The notes: a model not told the origin generated them from the letters alone. Numbered from the stretch's first letter, positions 16,780 to 25,307 are shown. The stretch: 64,000 nucleotides of DNA from Actinomycetes bacterium (GCA_025355665.1 JANXZF010000138.1:52232-116231); one strand, 5' to 3'. Program-made: numbers and translations.

Positions 16780-17754
16780 CTAAAGGATGGCTCCATCGTC
16801 ATCTTCGTAGCCATCTCGGAGATGAAAAAGAAAGGAAGCAAGCCCGCCGATGAAGACAAGTACGCCTGGCCACGGTTCGATTCCAAATGGATTGAAACCG
16901 ATGATTGCTGCGGTGATGGCGTAGATGGGACCGAGCAGCATTGCCAATAGGGAATTTCTTTTGGTGCGATCGTGGATCGGTTCGAGAATCGGATCGGGCT
17001 TCTGAAAATGATCCTCCGGATCGGGTCGATCTAATTCGTCTAGAAAGTTGGTGGGTAGGGACTCGTCAAGGGAGAGCCCTGCAATAATCGATTCGAATTC
17101 CGCGTCGATAAGATCGTCGTCCTGGCTCACCATATCCGTGAGCCAGAATCCGTTGGCAACCTCGTTGATAAATGCCGAGGATTCTTCGAGGATGATGGGG
17201 AGATCGCCAAAGGAATTTTGCAATACGATTTCTCGAACAAATGGTGAAGTCACCGCACGTGAAATGTGAAGTACATTTTCGGAATATTCATCGGTTGCTT
17301 GCTGGGAGTAAAGCATTACGAGCGGTTGTTCGACTAAGTAAAGCTCCTCGTCGATAACTCTCCAGGCTTTGCGCAGAGCGAATCTGTTTTTCGGCAATGA
17401 GGGTTCAAGAAGAATGACGCCATCAATTTCTTCTCCCAGAAGTTCTGCTAAACGTAGGACGACAGTGCTCGCCATGGAAATCCCAACAATGAATACGGCA
17501 CTACATCGGTTCTTTAAAAAAGCCAGTGACTGTTCTGCGATGGTGAGCCAGATTTGAAGATCGTCGGATTTGGTTTCCTGCCAGGAGACTGGGTTCATCG
17601 AAAGTTGAGGGAGGCGAACGGTCAATCCCGAATCGTGCAGGGAATGTGCCCACGTAGATGCCAAATCAGTTGAAGTTGTCGCCTCGTGGAGGATGAGGAC
17701 GCCAATGTCTCCCGCAATTAACTCCAAACTCTGCGAGATTGGGTTCTCCGTCAC
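16780..17754 (-). CDS. Alpha/beta-hydrolase-like protein with C-terminal membrane tail
   Basis: 324 aa. Residues 10-190 look like an alpha/beta hydrolase: GVLILHEATTSTD replaces the usual strand-3/oxyanion segment and VGISMAST (near residue 94) stands where the nucleophile elbow GxSxG is expected, with the last Gly changed to Ser. Residues 195-265 are acidic and low in structure. The end has two membrane helices (LLAMLLGPIYAITAAIIGF and the GVLVFIGGLASFLFHL stretch) and finishes DDDGAIL, a tail seen on several actinobacterial membrane proteins. GTG start. Catalytic activity is uncertain given the altered elbow. Confidence 0.65.
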   Translation of the reverse strand: MTENPISQSLELIAGDIGVLILHEATTSTDLASTWAHSLHDSGLTVRLPQLSMNPVSWQETKSDDLQIWLTIAEQSLAFLKNRCSAVFIVGISMASTVVLRLAELLGEEIDGVILLEPSLPKNRFALRKAWRVIDEELYLVEQPLVMLYSQQATDEYSENVLHISRAVTSPFVREIVLQNSFGDLPIILEESSAFINEVANGFWLTDMVSQDDDLIDAEFESIIAGLSLDESLPTNFLDELDRPDPEDHFQKPDPILEPIHDRTKRNSLLAMLLGPIYAITAAIIGFNPFGIEPWPGVLVFIGGLASFLFHLRDGYEDDDGAIL

Positions 17755-17856
17755 TTTCCCATAGTGTCATAGAGGGTCAAGACCCACTAAATTGGTCCCC
17801 TGAGATATGGGGGCATCTGATGTGCCCTAACCGCGAGTAGATCGAGGAGCGCAATA

Positions 17857-18537
17857 GTGAATCTGCCCTATGGCCTCCTTCGCGCATTCTTGACTCCGTT
17901 TTTGATGATCCTTTTTCGACCCAAGGTGCGCGGCCTTCGAAACGTACCTGTGACTGGTCCGGTGATCTTGGCGTCGAATCATCTCTCTTTCAGCGATTCA
18001 GTATTCATGCCTCTTGTTGTCCCGCGAAAAGTTACCTTCTTGGCGAAGAGCGAGTACTTCACATCTCCTGGTCCAAAAGGGCTGCTCAAGAAACTGACCT
18101 TTCTTGCTCTGGGCCAAGTTCCCGTCGATCGCTCGGGAGGGCGCAGGAGTGAGGCCGCTTTGATCACGGGGCTGAAAGTCTTATCCGACGGCAACTGCCT
18201 TGGTATCTACCCTGAGGGAACGCGCTCGCCAGATGGTCGCCTCTATAAAGGTCGGACGGGGCTTGTTCGCCTCGCACTCGAATCTGGCGCCCCGATCATT
18301 CCGATTGCCATGTTTGATACCGACAAGATTCAGCCGTCTGGAAAATTGATTCCGAAGATCATGCGGGTGAAGATGATTTTTGGTGAACCGATCTACCTCA
18401 AAGGTGATTCGACAAATCTGCAGTTGCTCCGAGATCTGACCGATGATTTGATGAGAAAGATCCAGGCCCTTTCAGGCCAAGAATACGTAGATATTTTTGC
18501 AACCAGGCGTAAGGCCGAAATGGACGAAGGCGACTAA
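17857..18537 (+). CDS. 1-acyl-sn-glycerol-3-phosphate acyltransferase (PlsC family)
   Basis: 226-aa membrane-associated acyltransferase of phospholipid synthesis, comparable to Rv2182c. The catalytic NHLSFSD (HX4D) is at about residue 46, the substrate-binding YPEGTRSPDG near residue 120. GTG start with GAGGAG 9 nt upstream, so this gene uses a conventional leader. It sits in the envelope-lipid neighbourhood with pimB and fadD15-like, which fits production of phosphatidic acid for phosphatidylinositol lipids. Confidence 0.9.
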   Translation: MNLPYGLLRAFLTPFLMILFRPKVRGLRNVPVTGPVILASNHLSFSDSVFMPLVVPRKVTFLAKSEYFTSPGPKGLLKKLTFLALGQVPVDRSGGRRSEAALITGLKVLSDGNCLGIYPEGTRSPDGRLYKGRTGLVRLALESGAPIIPIAMFDTDKIQPSGKLIPKIMRVKMIFGEPIYLKGDSTNLQLLRDLTDDLMRKIQALSGQEYVDIFATRRKAEMDEGD

Positions 18538-18543
18538 TAGTCC

Positions 18544-19224
18544 TTAGTCCTCAAGCGCAAGTCGTTCGACAAGATAATTACATGTAGTGCACGTTGGACC
18601 TGGAAGAGGAACTGGGCCTTCAAGCACGTTGATGAAGTCTCCGATGACGTTCAAGAACTTTTCGTGGTCTCGGGGGACTGGCACGTATTTTTGAGTTACC
18701 CCGAATGCATAATCAAGAGCACTCGTTCCGACGACCTTGTCTGGATTCCAAACCAATAGTCCCATGGTTGCAACCTGTAACGCTTTTCCAGCAGCCGGTA
18801 CCTCCATTGCGTACGCGTACGCCTCAAGCTGAGGAGAGTAGAACTCGCCCGAGTCTCGCGCGCTGTCTGAGACCTTGCAATCAATCAATGCCACCGTGCC
18901 ATCGTCATTCTCAGCAACAAGGTCGTATTTACCGAGAATGCGCCAACGAGATGTTTCTCCGTTTACAGCGAGCGGCTTACTCTTCACCCATTCAGCAAGT
19001 TTGGTAACTCGACCAGGTCTAAGCGAGGGATCGATGTCCTCCGTTGCAACGCCTCGGAATGCCTTTTCCTGCAGAGAGGAAAACGTGCCAACCAGTGGAA
19101 AGGCGCCAGGCATGGTGACTTTGTGCCAGTACTTAATCCAGAGGCAGCGCTTGCACGTGGAAAGCCCGAAGGTGAGATCCGAAGGCGAAATGTTTTCACG
19201 TGCAGGAACTGAAGGTTTTCTCAT
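18544..19224 (-). CDS. PD-(D/E)XK nuclease of the RecB/Cas4 type with probable Fe-S cluster
   Basis: 226-aa stand-alone nuclease-fold protein. The catalytic core is GKYDLVAENDDGTVALIDCKVSDSA around residues 110-140 (Asp...Asp-x-Lys, with Cys between) followed by YSPQLEAYAYAME, the QxxxY motif of RecB-type exonucleases. Cysteines bracket the core: STCKRC near residue 20 and PTCTTC near residue 210, the arrangement that holds a 4Fe-4S cluster in Cas4 and AddB. No CRISPR array or helicase is nearby. I prefer the ATG at 19224 (GGGAG before it) over the GTG at 19245. A single-strand DNA exonuclease role in repair is likely but unproved. Confidence 0.75.
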   Translation of the reverse strand: MRKPSVPARENISPSDLTFGLSTCKRCLWIKYWHKVTMPGAFPLVGTFSSLQEKAFRGVATEDIDPSLRPGRVTKLAEWVKSKPLAVNGETSRWRILGKYDLVAENDDGTVALIDCKVSDSARDSGEFYSPQLEAYAYAMEVPAAGKALQVATMGLLVWNPDKVVGTSALDYAFGVTQKYVPVPRDHEKFLNVIGDFINVLEGPVPLPGPTCTTCNYLVERLALED

Positions 19225-19273
19225 ACTCCCATTGTGCCTAATCACGGTGACAATTGAGGCTTAATGGTGATCG

Positions 19274-20503
19274 CTAGCCGTGTTGACTTGTCTTGGCACG
19301 CAGTGACCAAATTCCCAAACCAATGACTGGAATCGAGGCAATCGCGCAGAGCCATCCGTAGCTCATGGTCGCGATAATCACGCCTGCTAATGCGCCACCT
19401 GCCGCGCCCGTGAGGTTCATGATGAGATCAGATGCTCCTTGAGTCGAAGGAAGGAGCTCCTCACTTACTGATTCAGATAACAAAGCGGACCCGGCGATCA
19501 ACGTGCATGACCATCCCAGACCTAGAAGAAACAACCCAACTCCCAAAGTGAAAGCATGATTGCCAGGAGACCGTCCTGCTATGACCGCTGCTGAAAGGAG
19601 GATCACTAACCCGATTTGAATAACGCCTTTGCGTCCGAGAGTGTCGCTGAGATAGCCGACCAACGGAGAAAATGCGTACATTCCCGCGACATGGACGCTG
19701 ATCACCATCCCAATAATTGTGAGCGTTACGTCAACGTGGGCCATATGAACTGGCGTCATCACCATGACCGAGACCATCACCACATGTCCGACTGCTATCG
19801 AAACTATTGCAAAGAGGGCCGAAGGCGTTTTTGAAATCAATTTCAACGTTGAACGAGTAGAAGGCTTTGTATCCACCAATGAAGTCGGCGGTAGGAGGGC
19901 TACCGCGGTCAGAAATGGATCAGGTTTTAAGTAAAGAGCGATGACCGCAGTTGCCAGAGTCAGAGAGATGATTGCGAGGATGTAGGGCCCCACCAATCTG
20001 GGCAGCCCTAAAGACTGCGCGAGATTTCCCGAGGGCTCCATGAGATTGGGTCCTGCCACCGCACCAATTGTCGAGCCCCACACAACCATAGAGAGTTGCC
20101 TTGAACGCGACTCATCGGTTGATAGGTCGACAGCGGCAAAGCGTGCTTGATACCCGGCCGCAGATGCCGCACCGACGAGAAAAGTTCCGAGGAGCATAAG
20201 TTCAAGAATTCTGGTTGCGCCACCGACGATTGCGAGAAGTGCACCGAATACTCCGATCGCATAGCCGACCGATAAGGCCAATCTCCTGCCTCCATGAAGG
20301 GTGAGGCGAGACAGCGGCAATGCCATGGCAGCAGCTCCGAGTACGGCGCTAGTTTGAGCGAGCCCCGCAAGTGATTCGGATTTGGATATTGAGGATACGA
20401 GTAGCGAACCAGCCGCGACCGTTCCGGCTACTCCGACTCCGTTGAGAATCTGTGCAGAGGTGAGGACTTTGACAATGTGTTTTTCAAGTGACGTATTTTT
20501 CAA
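19274..20503 (-). CDS. MFS transporter
   Basis: 409-aa major-facilitator protein with 12 predicted helices and the usual cytoplasmic loop between helices 6 and 7. The motif-A-like loop LVGYLSDTLGRKGVIQIG is in the second half. Substrate cannot be told; drug-efflux-type members look similar. The start is a TTG at 20503 with TAGGAT exactly 6 nt upstream, so it would be a leaderless mRNA with a rare start codon. Confidence 0.85.
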   Translation of the reverse strand: MKNTSLEKHIVKVLTSAQILNGVGVAGTVAAGSLLVSSISKSESLAGLAQTSAVLGAAAMALPLSRLTLHGGRRLALSVGYAIGVFGALLAIVGGATRILELMLLGTFLVGAASAAGYQARFAAVDLSTDESRSRQLSMVVWGSTIGAVAGPNLMEPSGNLAQSLGLPRLVGPYILAIISLTLATAVIALYLKPDPFLTAVALLPPTSLVDTKPSTRSTLKLISKTPSALFAIVSIAVGHVVMVSVMVMTPVHMAHVDVTLTIIGMVISVHVAGMYAFSPLVGYLSDTLGRKGVIQIGLVILLSAAVIAGRSPGNHAFTLGVGLFLLGLGWSCTLIAGSALLSESVSEELLPSTQGASDLIMNLTGAAGGALAGVIIATMSYGWLCAIASIPVIGLGIWSLRAKTSQHG

Positions 20504-20509
20504 GATTTC

Positions 20510-20515
20510 ATCCTA
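20510..20515 (-). promoter_or_regulatory. Leaderless -10 element of the MFS gene
   Basis: TAGGAT on the minus strand, 6 nt before a TTG start. Confidence 0.5.
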
Positions 20516-20525
20516 CGACTGGGCA

Positions 20526-21176
20526 TTAAGAAAGGGCATGTCGAACGGCAGATGCGACCACGAATATCCCAAGTGCCACCATCACAACTCCGCCAACAGT
20601 TCGAAGCCTTATTAATCGGAGCGGATCGGTGGCTAGCCATTCGCGTGCGCTGCCTGCCAGGAGTCCCCATGTCCCGTCTGACATTAGCGCCATCACGGCA
20701 AAAATAGTTCCAAGAAGAAGCAGTTGAAAGGTTACGTGTCCTCTTTGGCGATCAATGAATTGGGGAAGTACAGCAGCGTAGAAGACCAATGTCTTGGGGT
20801 TGAGAATGCCAACCCAGAAACCATCGCGTATGGAGCGAAAAGCGGAAGGTGCGGTTCCACTTCGGATTTTCATGTCTGCAGCGTGAATCCTGCGATGCCT
20901 AAGAGCATCAATTCCCAAGTAGACGAGGTAGGCACCTCCAGCCCATTGCACCAGCGAATAAGCGATGCTCGAGTGCTGCAAAATCGGACCGAGTCCTAGC
21001 GCCACTAAAACCGATAGAAGGAAAGACCCAAAAACATTACCGACAACACTGAAGATAGCCGTTTTTTTGCCCCAAGCAATCGCCCTAGCAATGACAAAGA
21101 GAACACTCGGGCCTGGAGCAATAATTATTACGAACGAAGCAATCAAGTACTGCCATATCCGCGTCGGAACGATCAC
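20526..21176 (-). CDS. LysE/RhtB-family amino-acid exporter
   Basis: 216-aa, six-helix exporter of amino acids or similar metabolites. The N-terminal FVIIIAPGPSVLFVIARAIAWG carries the family GPSVL-type motif and GILNPKTLVFYAAVLPQF is the conserved NPK segment near residue 120. The track start (21248) adds 24 residues without family character. The GTG at 21176 lies exactly 6 nt after TACGAT and gives the expected length. Confidence 0.85.
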   Translation of the reverse strand: MIVPTRIWQYLIASFVIIIAPGPSVLFVIARAIAWGKKTAIFSVVGNVFGSFLLSVLVALGLGPILQHSSIAYSLVQWAGGAYLVYLGIDALRHRRIHAADMKIRSGTAPSAFRSIRDGFWVGILNPKTLVFYAAVLPQFIDRQRGHVTFQLLLLGTIFAVMALMSDGTWGLLAGSAREWLATDPLRLIRLRTVGGVVMVALGIFVVASAVRHALS

Positions 21177-21182
21177 CGCGGA

Positions 21183-21188
21183 ATCGTA
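21183..21188 (-). promoter_or_regulatory. Leaderless -10 element of the LysE-type gene
   Basis: TACGAT on the minus strand, 6 nt before the GTG; it decides the start. Confidence 0.6.
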
Positions 21189-21230
21189 TCCTCTTGAGCA
21201 CGTTTGAAGTGACGTGACTTGGAGTGCAAA

Positions 21231-21304
21231 AGAAGGGAGATGGACCAAGGCCGGCGAACTGAAAAGATTACGTTCGCCTAACCTTGCCCATCTCCCTTCT
21301 TTGT
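21231..21304 (-). terminator. Long composite hairpin terminator after the uracil permease gene
   Basis: Arms AGAAGGGAGATGG and CCATCTCCCTTCT (13 bp, perfect) enclose further pairs CAAGG/CCTTG and GGCGAAC/GTTCGCC. On the minus strand a TTTT run follows the stem. The size (about 70 nt) is unusual for a simple terminator. Confidence 0.75.
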
Positions 21305-21317
21305 CTAAAAAAGGCGC

Positions 21318-22583
21318 TTATGCGGCTCTATTGCCTCGAGCCTTAGCGATCATGCTGAGGACTTGGTAGCCGATCACTGCCACGAGTGTTGCATTGACGA
21401 TGCCCGTGAATGTGTATTGGCCCTTCGTCCATGCCATGTCAGAGATGCCGATCACCAAAGATGATGCAGCGATGATCAAATTGGTCGAGTCGGCAAAGTT
21501 GACTTTGCCTTCGATCCAAATACGAGCACCGAGTACGCCGATCATGCCGAAGAGTGCAACCTCGACTCCGCCAAGTGCACCAACTGGTGTGGCCAGAAGT
21601 ACCGCTCCGAATTTAGGCGAGAGCGAAAGAAGTACCGCTCCGAGCCCGGCAATCCAGTACGCCGCCGTGGAGTAAACGCGAGTTGCAGCCATGACGCCAA
21701 TGTTCTCAGCATACGTCGTCGTTCCAGAACCGCCACCGGCACCTGCCAATGTTGTTGCGACTCCGTCTGCAAACAGGGCCATTCCCATCTGGTCATCTAG
21801 GTTCTTGCCTGTCATAGCAGCGACGGCCTTTACGTGACCGACGTTTTCTGCGATGAGGACAAGAACTACCGGAAGGAATAGAACAATTGCGCTGATCTTG
21901 AATGACGGTGTTGTGAAGTGAGGGAAAGCAACCCACTTCGCAGCATGAATTCCAGTTGTCACTACGTCGCCGCGAATCAGGGCGAAAACGTAACCGATTA
22001 CTAGGCCGGCAAAGATGCTAATCCGACCGATAAATCCGCGTGAAAAAGCAGCGATAAGTGCCACGGCTGCCAGAGTGACAATCGCATCCAGTGGACCCTT
22101 TGCAAAATTAGCCTTCGCCGCTCCAGATAAGTTCAGGCCGATGACCATAACAATTGTTCCGGTGACAACAGGAGGTAGGAGATAGTTGATCCAGGAAATT
22201 CCCGCAGCGCGAACAATCAAGCCAATGAGCGCCAGGATAATTCCTGTAACCATGACTCCGCCAAGTGCCTGAGCCATACCGCCTTTTGCAACGGCAGCCG
22301 CGATAGGTGCCAAGAAGGCAAAAGATGAGCCTAAATAACTAGGAACTCGATTCTGGGTGATGATGAGGAAGAGCATCGTGCCGATACCTGAAAAGAAGAG
22401 AGTGGTTGTCGGTGGAAGCCCGGTGATGATCGGGACGAGGAAGGTAGCTCCGAACATCGCAGCTATGTGTTGGAGTCCAAAGCCGATGGTGCGAGGCCAA
22501 CTCAATCGTTCATCCGTAGACACAACTTCACCTGGGGCAATGCTTGTTCCGGTGCCGTGAAGTTTCCAAGATAGTAAGGACAT
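21318..22583 (-). CDS. uraA: Uracil/xanthine permease (NCS2, UraA type)
   Basis: 421-aa proton-coupled nucleobase permease with 12-14 helices. Family landmarks: FGLQHIAAMFGATFLVP at the start, the Ser/Phe-rich PSYLGSSFAF near residue 80, AENVGHVKAV near residue 245 with the Glu that contacts the base, and GGSGTTTYAENIGVMAATRV with the second Glu near residue 290. These fit UraA better than purine-specific relatives. GAGGAAGG ribosome-binding site. A long terminator follows. Confidence 0.88.
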   Translation of the reverse strand: MSLLSWKLHGTGTSIAPGEVVSTDERLSWPRTIGFGLQHIAAMFGATFLVPIITGLPPTTTLFFSGIGTMLFLIITQNRVPSYLGSSFAFLAPIAAAVAKGGMAQALGGVMVTGIILALIGLIVRAAGISWINYLLPPVVTGTIVMVIGLNLSGAAKANFAKGPLDAIVTLAAVALIAAFSRGFIGRISIFAGLVIGYVFALIRGDVVTTGIHAAKWVAFPHFTTPSFKISAIVLFLPVVLVLIAENVGHVKAVAAMTGKNLDDQMGMALFADGVATTLAGAGGGSGTTTYAENIGVMAATRVYSTAAYWIAGLGAVLLSLSPKFGAVLLATPVGALGGVEVALFGMIGVLGARIWIEGKVNFADSTNLIIAASSLVIGISDMAWTKGQYTFTGIVNATLVAVIGYQVLSMIAKARGNRAA

Positions 22584-22700
22584 CGAATAATTCCTTCCTC
22601 AGTAGTAACAAGCCCTAATGGCTCTTAAGCCGAGGGGAAGGCGCTTTAAGGGTAAGGCGCTCCACGCTCAAATCTGCCTAAAGTGGGCCTGCGCCACGCC
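22584..22700 (-). other. 5' region of uraA with small hairpins
   Basis: Between the PadR operators and the permease start are two GCGCCTT copies and a short GGCT-TAAG-AGCC hairpin. I see no PyrR-type or riboswitch consensus I can name. Confidence 0.25.
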
Positions 22701-22723
22701 GAGACTGGCAGATTTGCCAACAT

Positions 22724-22773
22724 CGGATATATCCGCTTGACTGTGCATTCGATATATCGAATCGATATATCCA
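22724..22773. promoter_or_regulatory. Triple GATATATC operator upstream of padR-ino1
   Basis: Three GATATATC cores, centred 25 and 13 bp apart: CGGATATATCCG (22724-22735), the 16-bp perfect palindrome ATTCGATATATCGAAT (22747-22762) and TCGATATATCCA (22762-22773). The last ends 20 bp before the PadR start. PadR proteins bind such AT-rich palindromes, so autoregulation and control of ino1 are likely; effector unknown. Confidence 0.7.
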
Positions 22774-22793
22774 GTCGATAGTTGGAGGCAATC

Positions 22794-23330
22794 TTGCGCT
22801 CGCGCTCTGAATCGTTGGAGTTCGCCCTACTGGGCCTTCTCTCAAAAGACGATCTTCACGGCTACGAGCTTCGCAAGAGGATGAGCGCCATTTATGGCCC
22901 TTTCCGAGCACTCTCCTTCTCGGTTCTCTATCCCCAATTGCGCAGGATGTCAGATGCTGGCCTGATCGAGGAGTCCTTCGGCGAAGACGGGGGCCTGTCA
23001 CGTCGCTCCCGGATCGTCTACCGGCTTTCAGATGCCGGTAAGGCACGCTTCGCCAAGTTGACCGATACGGTCAGCCCCGACACGTGGGAAGACGAAGGTT
23101 TTGAAATCCGTTTTGCATTCTTTGGCCCGACATCGCGAACCAACCGAGTTCGCATCCTCGAAGGCCGTCATCGTCGTCTTAAAGAGCGCGCTGAAATTCT
23201 CCGCGGCGAATTAGAGAAGTCACCTGTAGGCATCGATAAGTACCTCGAAGAATGGCGACGTCATTCTTTGGAATCCGCCGAGCGCGAAATCGCCTGGTTG
23301 GAAGACATGATTAAAACCGAAAGGAAATAG
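22794..23330 (+). CDS. PadR-family transcriptional regulator
   Basis: 178-aa repressor-type protein. A winged helix occupies residues 8-90 ([21 protein letters not shown], then [18 protein letters not shown]), followed by a helical C-terminal dimerisation domain (residues 100-175). TTG start at 22794 with GGAGG five nt upstream; the track's TTG at 22782 overlaps that ribosome-binding site. Followed after 1 bp by ino1, an association conserved in actinobacteria (Rv0047c-Rv0046c). It probably controls inositol phosphate synthesis through the three operators in front of it. Confidence 0.9.
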   Translation: MRSRSESLEFALLGLLSKDDLHGYELRKRMSAIYGPFRALSFSVLYPQLRRMSDAGLIEESFGEDGGLSRRSRIVYRLSDAGKARFAKLTDTVSPDTWEDEGFEIRFAFFGPTSRTNRVRILEGRHRRLKERAEILRGELEKSPVGIDKYLEEWRRHSLESAEREIAWLEDMIKTERK

Positions 23331-23331
23331 T

Positions 23332-24429
23332 GTGACCATCACAACCGGCAAGGGCGACATTCGTGTTGCAATCATCGGCGTAGGCAACTGCGCGAACTCT
23401 CTCGTTCAGGGAGTTGTCTATTACAAGGACGCACCCATCGACCAGGAAATTCCAGGGTTGATGCACGCCGTTGTTGGGGGATACCACATCAGCAACGTGA
23501 AGTTCGTAGCGGCCTTTGACGTAGATGCGAAGAAAGTTGGTCTCGACCTAGCGGATGCAATCTGGGCAAGTGAGAACAACACCATAAAATTTGCTGACGT
23601 TCCAAAGTCGGGCGTCATCGTTCAACGTGGACACACCCTCGATGGACTTGGTCGGTATTACCGAGAGACCATCACCGAGTCCGACGCGACACCAGTTGAC
23701 ATCGTTCAAACTCTTAAGGACAAGGCTGTTGACGTCCTGATCTGCTATTTGCCGGTTGGATCAGAAACTGCCGCCAAGTATTACGCCCAGTGCGCAATCG
23801 ACGCTGGGGTGGCCTTCGTTAACGCCCTTCCTGTCTTCATTGCCTCAGATCCAGTGTGGGCCGAGAAGTTCGAAAAGGCCGGCCTGCCCATCATTGGCGA
23901 CGACATCAAGAGTCAAGTTGGGGCGACAATCACTCACCGCATCATGGCGAAATTGTTCCAGGATCGTGGCGTTCACTTGGATCGCACCTACCAACTCAAC
24001 GTTGGTGGGAATATGGACTTCAAGAATATGTTGGAGCGCGATCGACTTGAATCCAAGAAGATTTCGAAGACAAATTCGGTCACCTCGCAGCTCGAGCACG
24101 ACCTTGGATCACGCAACGTGCACATCGGCCCATCTGATTACATCCCTTGGCTTGACGATCGCAAGTGGGCATATGTGCGCCTTGAAGGACGAGCTTTTGG
24201 TGACGTTCCCTTAAATCTTGAATACAAGCTCGAAGTTTGGGATTCCCCCAACTCTGCGGGCGTAATTATCGATGCTCTTCGTTGCGCCAAACTTGGTTTG
24301 GATCGCGGGATTGGCGGAGCACTTCTTTCTCCTGCAAGTTACTTTATGAAGACCCCGCCGGTTCAGTACACCGACGATCTTGCCCAAGTTCGCACTGAAG
24401 AATTTATCGCAGGCAAGGTAGAACGCTAG
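23332..24429 (+). CDS. ino1: Inositol-3-phosphate synthase (actinobacterial type)
   Basis: 365-aa NAD-dependent enzyme converting glucose 6-phosphate to inositol 3-phosphate, the source of inositol for phosphatidylinositol, PIMs and possibly mycothiol. [16 protein letters not shown] is the NAD-binding motif. Other family blocks are [28 protein letters not shown], the catalytic-region [12 protein letters not shown] with a nearby Lys-rich [10 protein letters not shown], and [14 protein letters not shown]. Length is right for the short bacterial class. GTG start, 1 bp after padR. The presence of pimB fits the same pathway. Confidence 0.95.
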   Translation: MTITTGKGDIRVAIIGVGNCANSLVQGVVYYKDAPIDQEIPGLMHAVVGGYHISNVKFVAAFDVDAKKVGLDLADAIWASENNTIKFADVPKSGVIVQRGHTLDGLGRYYRETITESDATPVDIVQTLKDKAVDVLICYLPVGSETAAKYYAQCAIDAGVAFVNALPVFIASDPVWAEKFEKAGLPIIGDDIKSQVGATITHRIMAKLFQDRGVHLDRTYQLNVGGNMDFKNMLERDRLESKKISKTNSVTSQLEHDLGSRNVHIGPSDYIPWLDDRKWAYVRLEGRAFGDVPLNLEYKLEVWDSPNSAGVIIDALRCAKLGLDRGIGGALLSPASYFMKTPPVQYTDDLAQVRTEEFIAGKVER

Positions 24430-24448
24430 AAAATTAGGACGTGAAAAA

Positions 24449-24476
24449 CGCCCCCCGATAAATCGGGGGGCGTTTT
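24449..24476 (+). terminator. Rho-independent terminator of padR-ino1
   Basis: Perfect 11-bp GC-rich stem CGCCCCCCGAT / ATCGGGGGGCG with a 2-nt apex and TTTTCTTC tail. Confidence 0.95.
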
Positions 24477-24501
24477 CTTCACCCTCACGGAGAGTAGAGG
24501 G

Positions 24502-25083
24502 CTAGATCATCGCATCTTCTGGAGTGCGACGAAGATGTATCCAGCCAGCTATTGAGAAACCAAACAGTAAGAGCCCTCCAACGAGCATCGCGATGGCGCC
24601 AAGTTTGGCAATCTGACCCATCTGCCAGAATGCGTAAGCGGTAAGCAACGTTCCCCTCAAAGTTGTTCCCTTGAAGACAGTGTCCAACGTCGCATCCGCT
24701 GTGGTTTTTGCAGTCTGGAGTGCAGCGTCCGTGGGGTTGGCGGCAAGTGCTGCGGCTGCAGCGCGATCTGCAGCAGATGCGGCCGCGTACGTTCCCATAC
24801 GTGACAAATGGAAGCCAAGATAATGGTCGGCGTACATCTGCGCCTGCTTGCCGGTAGTCATGTTCTTTCCACCATTGGCTTTGAAGAATGCGGTCGTAGC
24901 AGCATCTTCTTTTGCATTCTGAGTTGCCGTCGGAATGGTGATTTGTTGAGATGACAACTGACTTTTTACCGTGTTGTTAGTAAAGGTATATCCCCAATTG
25001 AGCAATCCAGCGGCAAGGAATAAAAACAGACTTACTGCCACACCAACCAAGGTGAGCATCTTGTCAAAAGTGCGACGTTTCAT
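24502..25083 (-). CDS. Two-helix membrane protein of unknown function (often mis-named LigA)
   Basis: 193 aa. A short basic start is followed by one helix (LVGVAVSLFLFLAAGLLNWGY), an extracytoplasmic Ala/Thr-rich domain of about 110 residues containing MYADHYLGFHL, and a second helix (LGAIAMLVGGLLLFGFSIAGW) with a short cytoplasmic tail. It resembles actinobacterial proteins annotated as aromatic ring-opening dioxygenase LigA, but nothing here suggests an oxygenase. AAAGGAG ribosome-binding site. It is preceded by an AT-rich 220-bp region, unlike the leaderless genes. Confidence 0.75.
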   Translation of the reverse strand: MKRRTFDKMLTLVGVAVSLFLFLAAGLLNWGYTFTNNTVKSQLSSQQITIPTATQNAKEDAATTAFFKANGGKNMTTGKQAQMYADHYLGFHLSRMGTYAAASAADRAAAAALAANPTDAALQTAKTTADATLDTVFKGTTLRGTLLTAYAFWQMGQIAKLGAIAMLVGGLLLFGFSIAGWIHLRRTPEDAMI

Positions 25084-25235
25084 TATTTTCTCTCCTTTTT
25101 AGATTCACTTTTTTTATGAACATAGCAATTAGTACACGCTATTTAATGAGATACGAAGCATTTTGCGAGAGATAGCCCTAGCAATAGTGTGATAAATGTT
25201 AACGAGTTATGTGCGTCACCTGAGGTTATCTAGAT

Positions 25236-25247
25236 CACAAATTTGTG
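25236..25247. promoter_or_regulatory. Palindrome CACAAATTTGTG in an AT-rich intergenic region
   Basis: Perfect 12-bp palindrome in the 224-bp AT-rich gap (25084-25307) between the LuxR and membrane-protein genes. It is a plausible operator; it does not match the CRP consensus exactly. The rest of the gap shows only possible -10 boxes. Confidence 0.35.
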
Positions 25248-25307
25248 TGTTTGCTAAAAATTCATCTTACACAATACACACTTGTGAATAGAAAATACTT
25301 TCAGATC

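Noticed and set aside
18544-19224. Cas4 of a CRISPR system
   Set aside because: No array, Cas1 or other cas gene in the window.
24502-25083. Label as aromatic ring-opening dioxygenase LigA
   Set aside because: The sequence is a two-helix membrane protein with no oxygenase motif; the name is a propagated misannotation.
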